A stretch of DNA of 64,000 bases from Planctomycetota bacterium (GCA_022711755.1 JAKLEA010000007.1:177342-241341); one strand, 5' to 3'. Shown: positions 45,384 through 55,030, counted from the first letter of the stretch. Made by a program: numbers and translations. Notes: a model not told the origin generated them from the letters alone.

Positions 45384-47557
45384 TCACCGAAGCCGATATC
45401 AAGGGAAGCGGACTTCCGTCGAAATCAATCGCCGGATTCGAACTGTTGGAACCGCTCGGTTCCGGCGGGATGGCCAGCGTCTACAAGGCGCGCCAGGAAA
45501 GCCTGAACCGGATAGTCGCGCTGAAACTCCTCAAGCCGGAAATGTGCCTTGAACCGGCGCTTGTGCAGCGATTCCTGTCTGAAGCGCGGGCCATGGCCCG
45601 CCTGGATCACCCGAACATCGTGCGCGGCTTTACCGTCGGCGAGTCCAACGGTTTCTACTATCTCGCCATGGAATATGTCGAGGGCGAGGATATCCTCACC
45701 CGCCTCAAACGAGAAGGCCCCCTCCCCGAAGACGAGGTGGCAAGCATCGGCAGCCGAATAGCCCGCGCGCTCGAACACGCGCACAACAGCGGGATTATTC
45801 ACCGTGACGTGAAACCTGCCAATATCCTCAGCGTGAAGGATCCCGCGACGAAACAAATCGGGCCGTTTGCCGAGGTGAAACTGGCGGACATGGGCCTTGC
45901 CCGGTGGAAACAGCCGGTCAGCGAACAGCTTACCGTCCAGGGCGACATCGTCGGCACGGCGGTCTATATCGCACCGGAGCAGATTGAATTCACGAATGAA
46001 ATTGACGGGCGGGCGGATGTCTACTCCCTCGGCGCGACGCTCTATCACATGGTCTGCGGCAAGCCCCCATTCTCCGGCAACTTCACGGAACTGCTGGTCA
46101 AGCACATGTCCCATACCGCGCCCGACCCGCGCGAATTCAAGCCGGACGTCTCCGCCGCCATGTGCGCCGTCCTCCAGAAAGCCCTGAGCAAAGACCCGAA
46201 TGAACGTTATCGCACCGCAGGCATATTCGCCGCTGATCTGGAAGCCATATCCCGACATCATAAACTGGCCGTTCGCGTTCCGGTTCTGAACGGCTACCGG
46301 CTTACGGGCATCATGAGGGATGATTCGACAGGTTCCACACTCGCCGCCTGCCACGTAGGTCTGGATTCGCGGGTCACTGTTAAGATCATCAACGCCCAGT
46401 GCATGAAAGAACCGGCAACGGTCAGGCGTCTGGTTGAAATGGTTAGAAAAATCGGACGCCTGCGCTCCCCCGGCGTTGCCCGCATTCATGAGGTCGGCCA
46501 GTGGTCCGGCGGAGTTTATGTCGTTACCGACTTTATCGAGGGCAAACCGATACTCGACTTTCGCATGGAGGACATGGCAGCGCTAAAACTTGTCCATGCG
46601 CTATCAAAAAGCCTCAAAGCCATTGAAGAGACCGGTTTGGCACATGGCTCGCTGACGCCGTCCAACATCTTTATTGACGATAAGGGCCAGCCGTGGCTGA
46701 CCCATGCCGGAATCTGGGCCGCCCTCCATGCCGAAGCCAGGAACCTGGAACTTTCGCCGCTCCATAAAAACCCGCAATACTTCGCCCCCGAACTGGCGCA
46801 ACCGAATTCTACGCCGTCCATTTCATCAGACATATACTCGCTTGGGATAACGATTTACGAACTGACCCGATCGCGTGAACCGCTTGGGCCGGGGGAAATG
46901 GACCCCCTGGCCGGGGCTACGCCGGCGCTTGGTCCACTCCTCAGATTCATGACCGCCCGGAATCCGAAATCCAGAATCCGCACGGCGGACGGTCTGGCCG
47001 ACGCCGCGCGCGACGCCGCAAAATGGCTTTTCGCAGAGGCGCGCGGCGCATCGGCGGATACGGCCACTGACGGAGCCGGGGTTGTATCGGATGACGACAC
47101 CGATTCCTCCCAGTCTTCCAGCACTCTCACCGCCCCCTTGCCGATGACAAACACGCGAACAACCGCTTTCCTGACTCAGGAACTGCCCGCCGCCCGCGAC
47201 GACGGCGAACCGGCATCATCAATCACTGATTTGTCCGCTGAAGAATTGCCCCGGACCTCGAAGGGCAGCATGCTGCTGCAAGTCGTGGATGGACCTGAAA
47301 AAGGAAGCTTCCATGAACTGGCCGAGGGGGACGGCATCATGTTCGGAAGGCTATCGCGCGAAGGTATCATTGGCTTGAACGATCCGTCGGTCAGCCAGCC
47401 GCACTGCCGCATCTCCCTGAAGGACGGAGAACTTCGGCTCACCGACCTCGGCAGCAGAAACGGAACATACGTCAACAGGCGGAAGACAAACAACGCGGTC
47501 CTGAAGGACGGCGACAAGATTCGAGTCGGCCATTCGGCAATTCGAGTACTCCGATAA
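45380..47557 (+). CDS. Ser/Thr kinase - pseudokinase - FHA fusion
   Basis: 725 residues, no membrane segment. Kinase 1 (about 17-295): G-loop LGSGGMASV, Lys49 in VALKLL, HRD at 141-143, DMG at 170-172 in place of DFG, and APEQ: likely active. Kinase-like 2 (about 305-555) keeps VTVK (Lys335) and APE, but reads HGS at 422-424 for HRD and THAG for DFG, so it is a pseudokinase. A low-complexity linker leads to an FHA domain (about 629-725) with GRLSREG, SVSQPHCRI, GSRNGTYVN. Overlap with the histidine kinase gene implies a joint two-component / STPK signalling unit. FHA probably reads phosphothreonine made by kinase 1. Confidence 0.92.
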   Translation: MITEADIKGSGLPSKSIAGFELLEPLGSGGMASVYKARQESLNRIVALKLLKPEMCLEPALVQRFLSEARAMARLDHPNIVRGFTVGESNGFYYLAMEYVEGEDILTRLKREGPLPEDEVASIGSRIARALEHAHNSGIIHRDVKPANILSVKDPATKQIGPFAEVKLADMGLARWKQPVSEQLTVQGDIVGTAVYIAPEQIEFTNEIDGRADVYSLGATLYHMVCGKPPFSGNFTELLVKHMSHTAPDPREFKPDVSAAMCAVLQKALSKDPNERYRTAGIFAADLEAISRHHKLAVRVPVLNGYRLTGIMRDDSTGSTLAACHVGLDSRVTVKIINAQCMKEPATVRRLVEMVRKIGRLRSPGVARIHEVGQWSGGVYVVTDFIEGKPILDFRMEDMAALKLVHALSKSLKAIEETGLAHGSLTPSNIFIDDKGQPWLTHAGIWAALHAEARNLELSPLHKNPQYFAPELAQPNSTPSISSDIYSLGITIYELTRSREPLGPGEMDPLAGATPALGPLLRFMTARNPKSRIRTADGLADAARDAAKWLFAEARGASADTATDGAGVVSDDDTDSSQSSSTLTAPLPMTNTRTTAFLTQELPAARDDGEPASSITDLSAEELPRTSKGSMLLQVVDGPEKGSFHELAEGDGIMFGRLSREGIIGLNDPSVSQPHCRISLKDGELRLTDLGSRNGTYVNRRKTNNAVLKDGDKIRVGHSAIRVLR

Positions 47558-47597
47558 GCGATGAGAATGACAGTGCGAGCGTCGGCGGCGAGATTTT

Positions 47598-47697
47598 GTA
47601 TCCGGTCAGTGAAGGGAGCGTTTATATGCCAGCCACTCGTAGGGGCGGGTTTGAAACCCGCCCCTACGCTGCCACGCGCCCGTGACTGACGCCGTAC
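47598..47697 (-). repeat. Dispersed about 100-base repeat, copy 2 (inverted)
   Basis: The reverse complement matches 17271-17371 almost base for base; only the three or four bases after the core differ. The core GTAGGGGCGGGTTT-G-AAACCCGCCCCTAC is a perfect 14-bp palindrome around a single base. It lies just after the kinase-FHA gene, where it may also act as a terminator-like hairpin. Confidence 0.85.
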
Positions 47698-47716
47698 GAG
47701 ATTTTTTTATTTTCGC

Positions 47717-47745
47717 TTGACTTTCATATCCAGTTCTGCGATTAT
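47717..47745 (+). promoter_or_regulatory. Putative promoter of the structured RNA
   Basis: TTGACT (47717-47722) and GATTAT (47740-47745), 17 bases apart, give a start near 47752, one base before the first hairpin. The -35 matches 5 of 6, the -10 matches 4 of 6. Confidence 0.45.
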
Positions 47746-47752
47746 CTTATTC

Positions 47753-47855
47753 GGGCATACCCCATGCCCACAACGCCTCACTCTCGGGCGGGCTGCACTT
47801 TTAGCGGCCCGCCTGCAAATCAGAGCCGGCGACTTTTGTCGCCGGCTTTTTCTTT
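47753..47855 (+). ncRNA. Candidate small RNA or leader RNA with three hairpins and terminator
   Basis: Three stems follow one another: GGGCAT/ATGCCC (47753-47758, 47764-47769); a 10-bp stem with one GU pair (47787-47796 with 47804-47813, loop ACTTTTA); and AGCCGGCGAC/GTCGCCGGCT (47824-47833, 47838-47847, loop TTTT) followed by TTTTTCTTT, a classic rho-independent terminator. No frame of length fits. It could be a free sRNA of about 100 nt, or an attenuating leader for the aminotransferase gene 163 bases further on. No known riboswitch class is recognised. Confidence 0.5.
47824..47855 (+). terminator. Strong rho-independent terminator
   Basis: AGCCGGCGAC, four T, GTCGCCGGCT, then TTTTTCTTT: a 10-bp perfect GC-rich stem and U tract. 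It ends either the candidate RNA or read-through from the kinase operon. Confidence 0.88.
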
Positions 47856-48017
47856 AACCTGTCACATGCCCGCCCGCGGATACCGGATATCGGCATCTTG
47901 AAATCCTTTTCGCTTTTCTCTGGCGGTCTCGGAAATGTTTTTATACAATCCCGCCCGCAATGCGGCAGAGGATTGCCGCTTACACCCGCTTCAAGGCTGC
48001 ACCCAGGAGATTCAAGG

Positions 48018-49214
48018 ATGAAACCCCTTTCGGAAACCGGCAGACTGGTCGCTGATTCCCCCACGCTGGCAATGGGGGCGCGGCTCAAGAAATTGAAGTC
48101 CGAGGGCAAAACCGTCTACGATTTCACGGTCGGTCAGCCCGATTTCGACACCCCTGAGCACATCAAGCAGGCGGCAATTGAAGCTCTGAAAAAAGGCGAG
48201 ACCGGTTATACACCGGCCGCAGGCATGCCTGACCTGAAGAAGGCAATTGCCGCAAAATTCAAAAAAGAAAACGGGATTGATTACTCCCCCGATCAGATTT
48301 TCGTCTCCAACGGGGCCAAGCATACCCTCTACCACGTATTCCAGATGCTTGCCGGTCCAGGCGACGAAGTCATTATCCCCGCTCCCTACTGGGTCTCATA
48401 TTCCGAGCAGGTACAGATGGCCGGCGGAACGTCCGTGCTCGTCAAAGCGGGGAGCGAACAGGGATTCAGGGTTACTGCCGCCCAGATCGAGGCAGCCATT
48501 ACGAACAGAACCAAGGCGCTGCTCGTCAACAGCCCAAGCAACCCTACCGGCGCCGTATACACGGAACAGGAATTGCGTGATATCTGCGAACTTGCAGTCA
48601 GCAGGGGCATTTATATCGTAAGCGATGAGATATACGAGCATTTCATCTACGGCGGCCAGAAAGCCGTCAGCCCGGCGGCGTTCGGCCCGGCTTACAAGGA
48701 CGCCGTGATCACAGTCAATGGAGTATCGAAGACATACGCCATGACAGGATGGCGCATCGGCTACGCCGCAGGCCCCGTCAACGTGATACGCCAGGCCGGA
48801 TTCGCGCAGAGCAACGCGACGGGCTGCCCATGCAGCATCTCACAGCGCGCCGCGCAGGCGGCCATTCTGGGCGATCAGACCTGCGTCGCAAACATGGTCG
48901 CCGAATTTGATAAGCGGCGCATCTATATGACCGAACGCCTGAACGCCATGAAGGTCTTCTCCTGCGATCCGCCGGCCGGGGCATTCTACTGCTTCCCGCG
49001 CTGCGACGCGCTCTACGGTAAACGTATCGGTGGCGTCATGGTCGAGAACTCCACCGCCCTCTGCGAGGCGCTCCTCGACAAGGCCGGCGTCGGCTGCGTC
49101 CAGGGCGGGCCGTTCGGCGCGGATGAATGCATCCGCTTCTCATACGCCACAGGCATGGAAACAATCCGTAAGGGCATGGACGCGGTTGAGGCGCTTGTGA
49201 AGGGAACCGCATAG
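48018..49214 (+). CDS. Aspartate aminotransferase family enzyme (class I)
   Basis: This 398-residue PLP enzyme has the class I layout: FTVGQPDFDTPEHIKQAA near the N terminus, YTPAAGMPDLKKAIA, NGAKHTLYHVFQ, NSPSNPTGAVY, DEIYEHFIYGG, and the PLP lysine 238 in SKTYAMTGWRIGY. It resembles the AspC/AatA Ib group, which usually uses aspartate/oxoglutarate, some members also prephenate. The ATG at 48018 has AGGAGA at 48005-48010; the open frame runs 40 codons further upstream without family similarity. Preceded by the candidate RNA and terminator. Confidence 0.9.
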   Translation: MKPLSETGRLVADSPTLAMGARLKKLKSEGKTVYDFTVGQPDFDTPEHIKQAAIEALKKGETGYTPAAGMPDLKKAIAAKFKKENGIDYSPDQIFVSNGAKHTLYHVFQMLAGPGDEVIIPAPYWVSYSEQVQMAGGTSVLVKAGSEQGFRVTAAQIEAAITNRTKALLVNSPSNPTGAVYTEQELRDICELAVSRGIYIVSDEIYEHFIYGGQKAVSPAAFGPAYKDAVITVNGVSKTYAMTGWRIGYAAGPVNVIRQAGFAQSNATGCPCSISQRAAQAAILGDQTCVANMVAEFDKRRIYMTERLNAMKVFSCDPPAGAFYCFPRCDALYGKRIGGVMVENSTALCEALLDKAGVGCVQGGPFGADECIRFSYATGMETIRKGMDAVEALVKGTA

Positions 49215-49436
49215 TAGCCAACCCGCATTGATTGATCGGCGGCGTTGATGCCGCATTGTTTTCTACATTCACGCTTGATGCCCGGTTTTCCGGTCGGGAA
49301 TTGGACGCCCGCCGCAATTCAGGATAAAATCACTTGCGGAGGGGCTGCCCCGCGATTTTCACGCCGGAGTTGACGCAGGTCTCCCCCGGACCGAAACATC
49401 TCCGGGCGCGGAAAGCCCCATGCGACGGAAAACCAG

Positions 49437-51284
49437 ATGAAACATCTCCGGTCGTTTTTCGCGTACATAGTTTTGATCGTGATATCGGCCCGCGTCTGCG
49501 CCGCGCAGACAGCCGCTGAAACTCAGCCAGCCCCCGCCCCGGACGCCGCTGAGAAAGCGCCGGCGGCAGGCAAGGTTCCGGATGGGGCATGGGATCCAAA
49601 GACTGATTTTCGCAAACCCATCCCGGACGTGGTACTCAGGGTCAACGGTCAGGACGTGACACGCGTTCAATACGGCGAGGCGTTGACCGATTACATGGGC
49701 GCTCGCGCGGTTGACGACATTATCCGTCGCATGTTGGCGGCGCGTGAGTTCGAAAAGGCGGGCATTGAAATCCCCGAAGAGGACGTGCGGCAGGGGATAA
49801 ATGAGGAAACCGAGTTTCGCTATAAGGCCATGCTGCGCGATTACCGCGTGAGCGACGCCGACTTCAAGGCCTCGCTCAAGGCCGGCAAGACCATCGAAGA
49901 CGTCATGGCCCGCATCCGCTCCACCGTCTCCCCCCGCTCCGTCGAGCTGCGCCTCAGCGCGGTCAAACTCCTGCAGGAAAAGGTTACAGTCTCCGACGAG
50001 GAAATCCGCAAGCGTTATGACGAGCGATACGGCGAACTGATAATAGCCAAACAGATTGTTGTCAAAACAGAGGAAGACGCCAAAGAAATCAAGAAACAAC
50101 TCGATCAGCACCCGGAGCGTTTCACTGATTACGCGACGAAATACTCAATGGACAGGGCCGGCTCCGAACGCCAGGGGCGCATGAATCCGCTCCCTGCGGC
50201 CAGTTCGATGGGAGACGTGCTCAAAAATGCCCCGCCGGACAAGATTATCCTTCATCATACTGAAATCGGCTGGCATGTGATGAAAAAGGACAGGATCGAA
50301 CCAGCCGATCCCAGACCATTCGAAGAACTGAAACCTATAATTCGCGAAGAGGTTTTCCGCGAGAAAATGGATAACTGCATCCAGGAGTGGTTGCTGAGCC
50401 TGCAGGATACCGCCACTGTGCTGCACGCGCTTGGGACGGATAAAACCGCTGCCGCGCTGCTACCACCGGACGCAATACTCATGGTCGGGGGCCAGAGCGT
50501 GACGCGCGAACAGTTCGGAAATATTCTCATCCAGGAATTCGGCTCAGAACTGATTGACGCAATGATTGACCGCGTGCTGATTGATCAGCAGGCCCGCAAG
50601 GAAGACGTTACGGCAAGTGATCAGGAGGTTAACCAACGGATAAAGGATGCTGCCCGCGTCAAAATCGAGAACAAGGCCAGGGATCAGGGGATGACCTATG
50701 CCGAGTTCCTGGACAAGATCGAAAAGAATGGAATGTCCCCCGAAGAACTTGAAACGCAGGTCATCATCCAGACCATCTGCCGCGGCGACGTGATCTCAAC
50801 GATTCAGGCCGAGAAGATCGTCGGAAAAGAGGTGGTCATCTCCGATGAAGAGGTTCAGAGATTCTACCAGCGCAACTTCGGGGAGAAGGTAGAGTTGCTC
50901 CGCATAACGGCGCGCACCCGAAACGACGCCTTCAGGCTCAAGAAAATGGTTGAACAGGGGGCTGACTTCGCCAACACTGCGCGCTCCGAATCAGTGGACC
51001 TTTCGGCGCCAAAGGGGGGGCAGATGCCCCCGGTGTCCGCCGATTGGGATAACTGGGAGGCGGTAAAGGACCTTAAGATCGGCGAGGTTTCAAAGGTCTT
51101 CACGACTGAAGAAGGCCACTGCTTCGTGAAAGTGATGAAACGAAGCATTCCTGAGGACGCCAAACCTTACGAGGAAATAAAGGAAAGAATCCGCGAGGTG
51201 TTGAAAGAGGAGAGAATCAGGAACCGCATCGAAGCATGGCTTAAAGTCCTGAGGGAAAGCGCGAAAGTGGAAAGGTTCATATAG
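49437..51284 (+). CDS. Secreted double-parvulin peptidyl-prolyl isomerase
   Basis: This 615-residue exported chaperone (signal MKHLRSFFAYIVLIVISARVCAA) is internally duplicated: each half has a SurA-like helical chaperone piece (VLRVNGQDVTRVQYGEALTDYMG / ILMVGGQSVTREQFGNILIQEF) and a rotamase domain (about 200-300 and 485-580). The first has EDAKEIKKQLDQHPERFTDYATKYSMD, the second DAFRLKKMVEQGADFANTARSESVD, both followed by the ELKIGEVS/ILHHTEIGWHVMK part typical of parvulins. It would help fold outer-envelope or secreted proteins, of which the window has many. It sits 223 bases after the aminotransferase; no gene in that gap. Confidence 0.82.
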   Translation: MKHLRSFFAYIVLIVISARVCAAQTAAETQPAPAPDAAEKAPAAGKVPDGAWDPKTDFRKPIPDVVLRVNGQDVTRVQYGEALTDYMGARAVDDIIRRMLAAREFEKAGIEIPEEDVRQGINEETEFRYKAMLRDYRVSDADFKASLKAGKTIEDVMARIRSTVSPRSVELRLSAVKLLQEKVTVSDEEIRKRYDERYGELIIAKQIVVKTEEDAKEIKKQLDQHPERFTDYATKYSMDRAGSERQGRMNPLPAASSMGDVLKNAPPDKIILHHTEIGWHVMKKDRIEPADPRPFEELKPIIREEVFREKMDNCIQEWLLSLQDTATVLHALGTDKTAAALLPPDAILMVGGQSVTREQFGNILIQEFGSELIDAMIDRVLIDQQARKEDVTASDQEVNQRIKDAARVKIENKARDQGMTYAEFLDKIEKNGMSPEELETQVIIQTICRGDVISTIQAEKIVGKEVVISDEEVQRFYQRNFGEKVELLRITARTRNDAFRLKKMVEQGADFANTARSESVDLSAPKGGQMPPVSADWDNWEAVKDLKIGEVSKVFTTEEGHCFVKVMKRSIPEDAKPYEEIKERIREVLKEERIRNRIEAWLKVLRESAKVERFI

Positions 51285-51296
51285 AGGAAAAACTCG

Positions 51297-52526
51297 ATGT
51301 CCGATAAAAGTCCGGTGACTCTTTCGCGGCGACTTGACAGGCTGCCGCCCTACCTCTTCGCCAGGCTCAACGCCCTGCGTCACCAGAAGCGACGCGACGG
51401 CGACGACGTTATTGACCTCGGCATGGGCAACCCTAACGATCCCCCGCCTCAGGAGGTAGTTGACAAGCTTTGCGAAGCCGTTCAGAAGCCGAAGAACCAT
51501 CGCTATAGCGTTTCCGCCGAAGGCATAATGAGCCTGAAAAGGGAGCTGGCGGTTCATTATGAGAAAGTTCGCGGCGTGGCGCTCAATCCGGAGGATGAAA
51601 TCGTCTGCACAATCGGCAGCAAGGAGGGACTTTCGCACATGGCCCTCGCGCTGATGGACTCCGGCGACACGGCAGTTGTGGCAACCCCCGCCTTTCCAAT
51701 CCACATCCACAGCGTCACGCTGGCCGGCGGCAGCGTGCTGTCCGTCCCCATGGCCGCCACAGACAAGCTGGCATCTTCGATAGCCAATGTGCTGGAGATG
51801 GTTCGGCCCAAGCCGAAATTCATCCTCCTGAACTTCCCGCACAATCCCACTACTGCCGTGGCCGACAGGGACTTCTTCTCCGAAATGGTCGGCCTGGCGA
51901 ACAAGCACGGCGTAATGATCGTCCACGATTACGCCTATGCCGATACGGTCTTCGACGGTTACGAGGCTCCCAGCTTCCTGAGCGTTCCCGGCGCTAAAAA
52001 CGTCGGGGTCGAGTTCAGCACCATGTCAAAGGCCTTCAGCATGGCCGGATGGCGCGTCGGCTTTTGCGTCGGCAACCGCAAGATGGTCAAAGCCCTCGCA
52101 CAGATAAAGGGTTATTACGATTACGGCATCTTCCAGCCGGTTCAGATCGCCTCCATCATCGCTCTTCGGCACTGCCGGGAGCACAGCAGAGAGCTTGCCC
52201 AGGTTTATCAGGGACGCCGGGACACTCTTTGCCGTGGCCTCGAGAGAATCGGTTGGCCGGTGGACTGGCCGAAGGCGACGATGTTCCTCTGGGCGCGTAT
52301 TCCGGAACAATATCGCAACATCGGATCGTTCGAATTCGCGCTGAAGCTGCTCAACGAGGCAAATGTCGCGGTCTCGCCGGGGAGTTCATTCGGCCAGGGG
52401 GGGGATGAATACGTCCGATTCGCGCTGGTCGAGAATGAATTACGTCTCAAACAGGCCGTAAGGCAGATCGGCTACTGCCTTAAACTCGCCCCCGGACGGC
52501 AGGAAAAACAACCGGAAATCCCTTGA
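51297..52526 (+). CDS. AlaC/YfdZ-like class I aminotransferase
   Basis: The 409-residue PLP enzyme has DLGMGNPNDPPP, YSVSAEGIMSLKRELA, IGSKEGLSHMALAL, LLNFPHNPTTAV, DYAYADTVFDGY and the PLP lysine 245 in STMSKAFSMAGWRVGF. This set is closest to the AlaC/YfdZ group (alanine-forming) and next to LL-diaminopimelate aminotransferase. It starts 12 bases after the parvulin gene and likely shares a transcript. Which amino acid it makes is uncertain; the gene symbol is withheld. Confidence 0.82.
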   Translation: MSDKSPVTLSRRLDRLPPYLFARLNALRHQKRRDGDDVIDLGMGNPNDPPPQEVVDKLCEAVQKPKNHRYSVSAEGIMSLKRELAVHYEKVRGVALNPEDEIVCTIGSKEGLSHMALALMDSGDTAVVATPAFPIHIHSVTLAGGSVLSVPMAATDKLASSIANVLEMVRPKPKFILLNFPHNPTTAVADRDFFSEMVGLANKHGVMIVHDYAYADTVFDGYEAPSFLSVPGAKNVGVEFSTMSKAFSMAGWRVGFCVGNRKMVKALAQIKGYYDYGIFQPVQIASIIALRHCREHSRELAQVYQGRRDTLCRGLERIGWPVDWPKATMFLWARIPEQYRNIGSFEFALKLLNEANVAVSPGSSFGQGGDEYVRFALVENELRLKQAVRQIGYCLKLAPGRQEKQPEIP

Positions 52527-52631
52527 TTTTTGGGGGGTTGAACGCTACTATTTCGCCTTTTATTGAAGCTTTGTCCTACACTCAAAGCGATCTGGTAAGG
52601 CGAACGCGAAAACGCAACTGGCAACACCGGC

Positions 52632-53990
52632 ATGAGTTCACTCGGCAATCTACTCTCAGGATTGAAATCCTTTCCCGGCGGTATACATCCCCCGGACAGC
52701 AAGGAACTGAGCAAATCCGCCCAGGTCCAGCCCTTCCTCCCGCCCGCGCTTGTGCGCGTGCTGATGGCTCAGCACATCGGAGCGCCCGCCAAGCCGGTCG
52801 TGAAGAAAAAGGACGCCGTCAAGCGCGGCCAGGTCGTGGGAGAAGCCGCCGGATTCGTTTCCGCCTGCGTACATTCACCCATCAGCGGCATTGTCAAAGA
52901 CGTTGAGGATTTCCCCTCGCCTGTTACCGGACGCCCTGTCGCTTCAGTCGTAATCGAAAGCGACGGGGAGGACGCATGGGCCGAAGGCGTGAACGTGCGG
53001 CAGGACCCGATGTCCGTCGAACCGAAGCGCGTGGTCGAACTCGTCCAGAAGGCCGGCGTGGTCGGCATGGGCGGCGCGACATTCCCAACTCACGTCAAGC
53101 TCTCCCCCCCGCCAAACGCGAAAATAGAACACGTAATAATCAACGGTGTCGAATGCGAGCCGTATCTAACCTCCGACTATCGTCTGATGCTTGACCAGCC
53201 GGACAGGATCGTGACGGCCCTGAGGCTGATCATGAAAACAGTCGGCGCGCCACGCGGACATATCGGCGTGGAAGCCAACAAACCGGACGCATTCCAAGCC
53301 TTGTCGCTTGCCGCAAAAGGCTCTTCGGATGTCCAGGTCCATCTGCTCCAGGTGAAATACCCGCAAGGGGCCGAGCATATGCTCATAAAGGCCCTGGAAG
53401 GGCGCGAAATCCCTTGGAAAGGCGGCCTGCCCTCCGCAGTCGGATGTCTGGTCCACAACGCGGCAACCGCAATCGCCATCCTGGACGCGGTTGAATTCCA
53501 GCGTCCCCTGATCGAACGGCTGGTCTGCGTCACGGGCGAGGGCGTCAAGATCCCGGCCAACCTGTCCGTCAGGATCGGAACGCCGATCAGCGCGATACTT
53601 GAGCAGCAGGGACTGCATGACGGCGCGAACAAGGTCCTTTTCGGCGGTCCCATGATGGGCTTGGCACAGGCATCGCTGGACACGCCGACGATGAAGGGCG
53701 TCAACGGAATCCTCGTCCTGCGCAACGCCGCAAGGTGGCAGCGCAGGCCCTGCATAAGGTGCGGACGGTGCGTTGACGCCTGCCCGTACCGCCTGATACC
53801 CAGCGAGTTGAGCATCCTCGGAGAGCGCGAAGACTGGGACGCGGCCGCCGTCGCAAACATCATGGAATGCAAGGAATGCGGCTGCTGCACCTACGTCTGC
53901 CCGTCAAAACGGCCCATAGTGCAACTGGTCAAGTTCGGCAAGAGCGAGCTGGCCAGAAAACGCCGCGCGCAGGAGAAGCCCAAGAAGTAG
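52632..53990 (+). CDS. rnfC: Rnf complex subunit C (NADH-binding iron-sulfur protein)
   Basis: RnfC is the cytoplasmic NADH-binding entry of the Rnf ion pump, which couples ferredoxin oxidation to NAD+ reduction and sodium or proton export. This 452-residue protein has the N-terminal FPGGIHPPD motif and barrel-sandwich, the glycine-rich GMGGATFPTHVKL flavin/NADH region, INGVECEPYLTSD, and two ferredoxin-type cysteine clusters, 374-384 (CIRCGRCVDAC) and 413-423 (CKECGCCTYVC). The length is near the short RnfC form. It begins a three-gene set with rnfD and rnfG. Confidence 0.95.
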   Translation: MSSLGNLLSGLKSFPGGIHPPDSKELSKSAQVQPFLPPALVRVLMAQHIGAPAKPVVKKKDAVKRGQVVGEAAGFVSACVHSPISGIVKDVEDFPSPVTGRPVASVVIESDGEDAWAEGVNVRQDPMSVEPKRVVELVQKAGVVGMGGATFPTHVKLSPPPNAKIEHVIINGVECEPYLTSDYRLMLDQPDRIVTALRLIMKTVGAPRGHIGVEANKPDAFQALSLAAKGSSDVQVHLLQVKYPQGAEHMLIKALEGREIPWKGGLPSAVGCLVHNAATAIAILDAVEFQRPLIERLVCVTGEGVKIPANLSVRIGTPISAILEQQGLHDGANKVLFGGPMMGLAQASLDTPTMKGVNGILVLRNAARWQRRPCIRCGRCVDACPYRLIPSELSILGEREDWDAAAVANIMECKECGCCTYVCPSKRPIVQLVKFGKSELARKRRAQEKPKK

Positions 53991-53992
53991 TC

Positions 53993-55030
53993 ATGGAAAC
54001 GCATCTTCTGGTCAGTTCGTCCCCGCATATTCGCGGAGACGATTCGGTCAACAGGATCATGTGGACAGTGGCTGCGGCCCTGATCCCGGCCTGCGCTGCC
54101 GCAATTTTCTACTATGGCGCCGGAGCGCTGACGCTGATCCTGATGACGGTAGCCTGCTGCATGGGCTTCGAGGCTGCAATCCTGGCCTTCCGCCGTCAGA
54201 ATCCGCGTGACGCGTTTGACGGCAGCGCAGCGGTCACAGGCGTTCTACTTGCGCTTATCATGCCCGCCAGTTCCCCATGGTATTTCCCCGTCGTCGGTTC
54301 GCTCGTGGCGATGGGGCTGGGCAAGCACGTTTTCGGCGGTCTTGGCTATAACATCTGGAATCCCGCCCTCATCGCACGCGCCGTCCTTCAGCTTGCCTAT
54401 CCATCCCGCATGAATCTTTCCGGCTGGCCTCAGCCCGGATTGCGCCTGCCGGCGGTGCACGCCATAAGCGGAGCCTCCCCCGACGCGACAAGCCAGGCGT
54501 CCCCGCTGGCCAAGGAAATGCTGCAGAAGATGATGGACAAGTTCATTGACCGGATGGACACCTACGCCGGCCTGCTGGTAGGAGGCCTTCCCGGCTCCAT
54601 GGGGGAAACGTGCCGGTTGCTCATCCTGGTCGGCGGCATCATACTAATCTGTCTGAAAATCGTGGACTGGCGCGTTCCGGTCTTCTATATCCTGACCGTC
54701 TTCGTGCTCGTCGCGCTCCTGCCACCGCCGGAAGCTGCGAAATCAAACTCATGGCTCTCCGATCCGATCTATCACTGCCTCACCGGCGGCCTGATGATCG
54801 GGGCGTTCTTCATGGCCACCGACATGGTGACTACCCCGATAACGCGCAAGGGACGCATGATCTTTGCGGCGGGCTGCGGCCTTCTTACTGTGCTCATCCG
54901 CTTCTACACGGCATTCCCCGAAGGCGTCTGCTATGCCATCCTGCTCATGAACACCGCCACGCCGCTGATTGACAGGTTCACAAGGCCGAAGGTGTTCGGA
55001 TACGTCAAGCCCCCAAAGAAGGATAAATGA
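53993..55030 (+). CDS. rnfD: Rnf complex subunit D (membrane flavoprotein)
   Basis: This 345-residue membrane subunit starts 2 bases after rnfC; the longer frame to 53867 lies inside rnfC and is rejected. About eight to ten helices are visible (for example IMWTVAAALIPACAAAIFYYGAG, GVLLALIMPASSPWYFPVVGSLVAMGLG). The sequence DATSQASPL matches the FMN-threonine attachment site (D-x-x-S/T-x-A-T/S-P-L) of RnfD/NqrB. A long loop (about residues 175-195) follows it. It should form the membrane core with RnfG. Its last bases overlap rnfG by ATGA. Confidence 0.93.
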   Translation: METHLLVSSSPHIRGDDSVNRIMWTVAAALIPACAAAIFYYGAGALTLILMTVACCMGFEAAILAFRRQNPRDAFDGSAAVTGVLLALIMPASSPWYFPVVGSLVAMGLGKHVFGGLGYNIWNPALIARAVLQLAYPSRMNLSGWPQPGLRLPAVHAISGASPDATSQASPLAKEMLQKMMDKFIDRMDTYAGLLVGGLPGSMGETCRLLILVGGIILICLKIVDWRVPVFYILTVFVLVALLPPPEAAKSNSWLSDPIYHCLTGGLMIGAFFMATDMVTTPITRKGRMIFAAGCGLLTVLIRFYTAFPEGVCYAILLMNTATPLIDRFTRPKVFGYVKPPKKDK

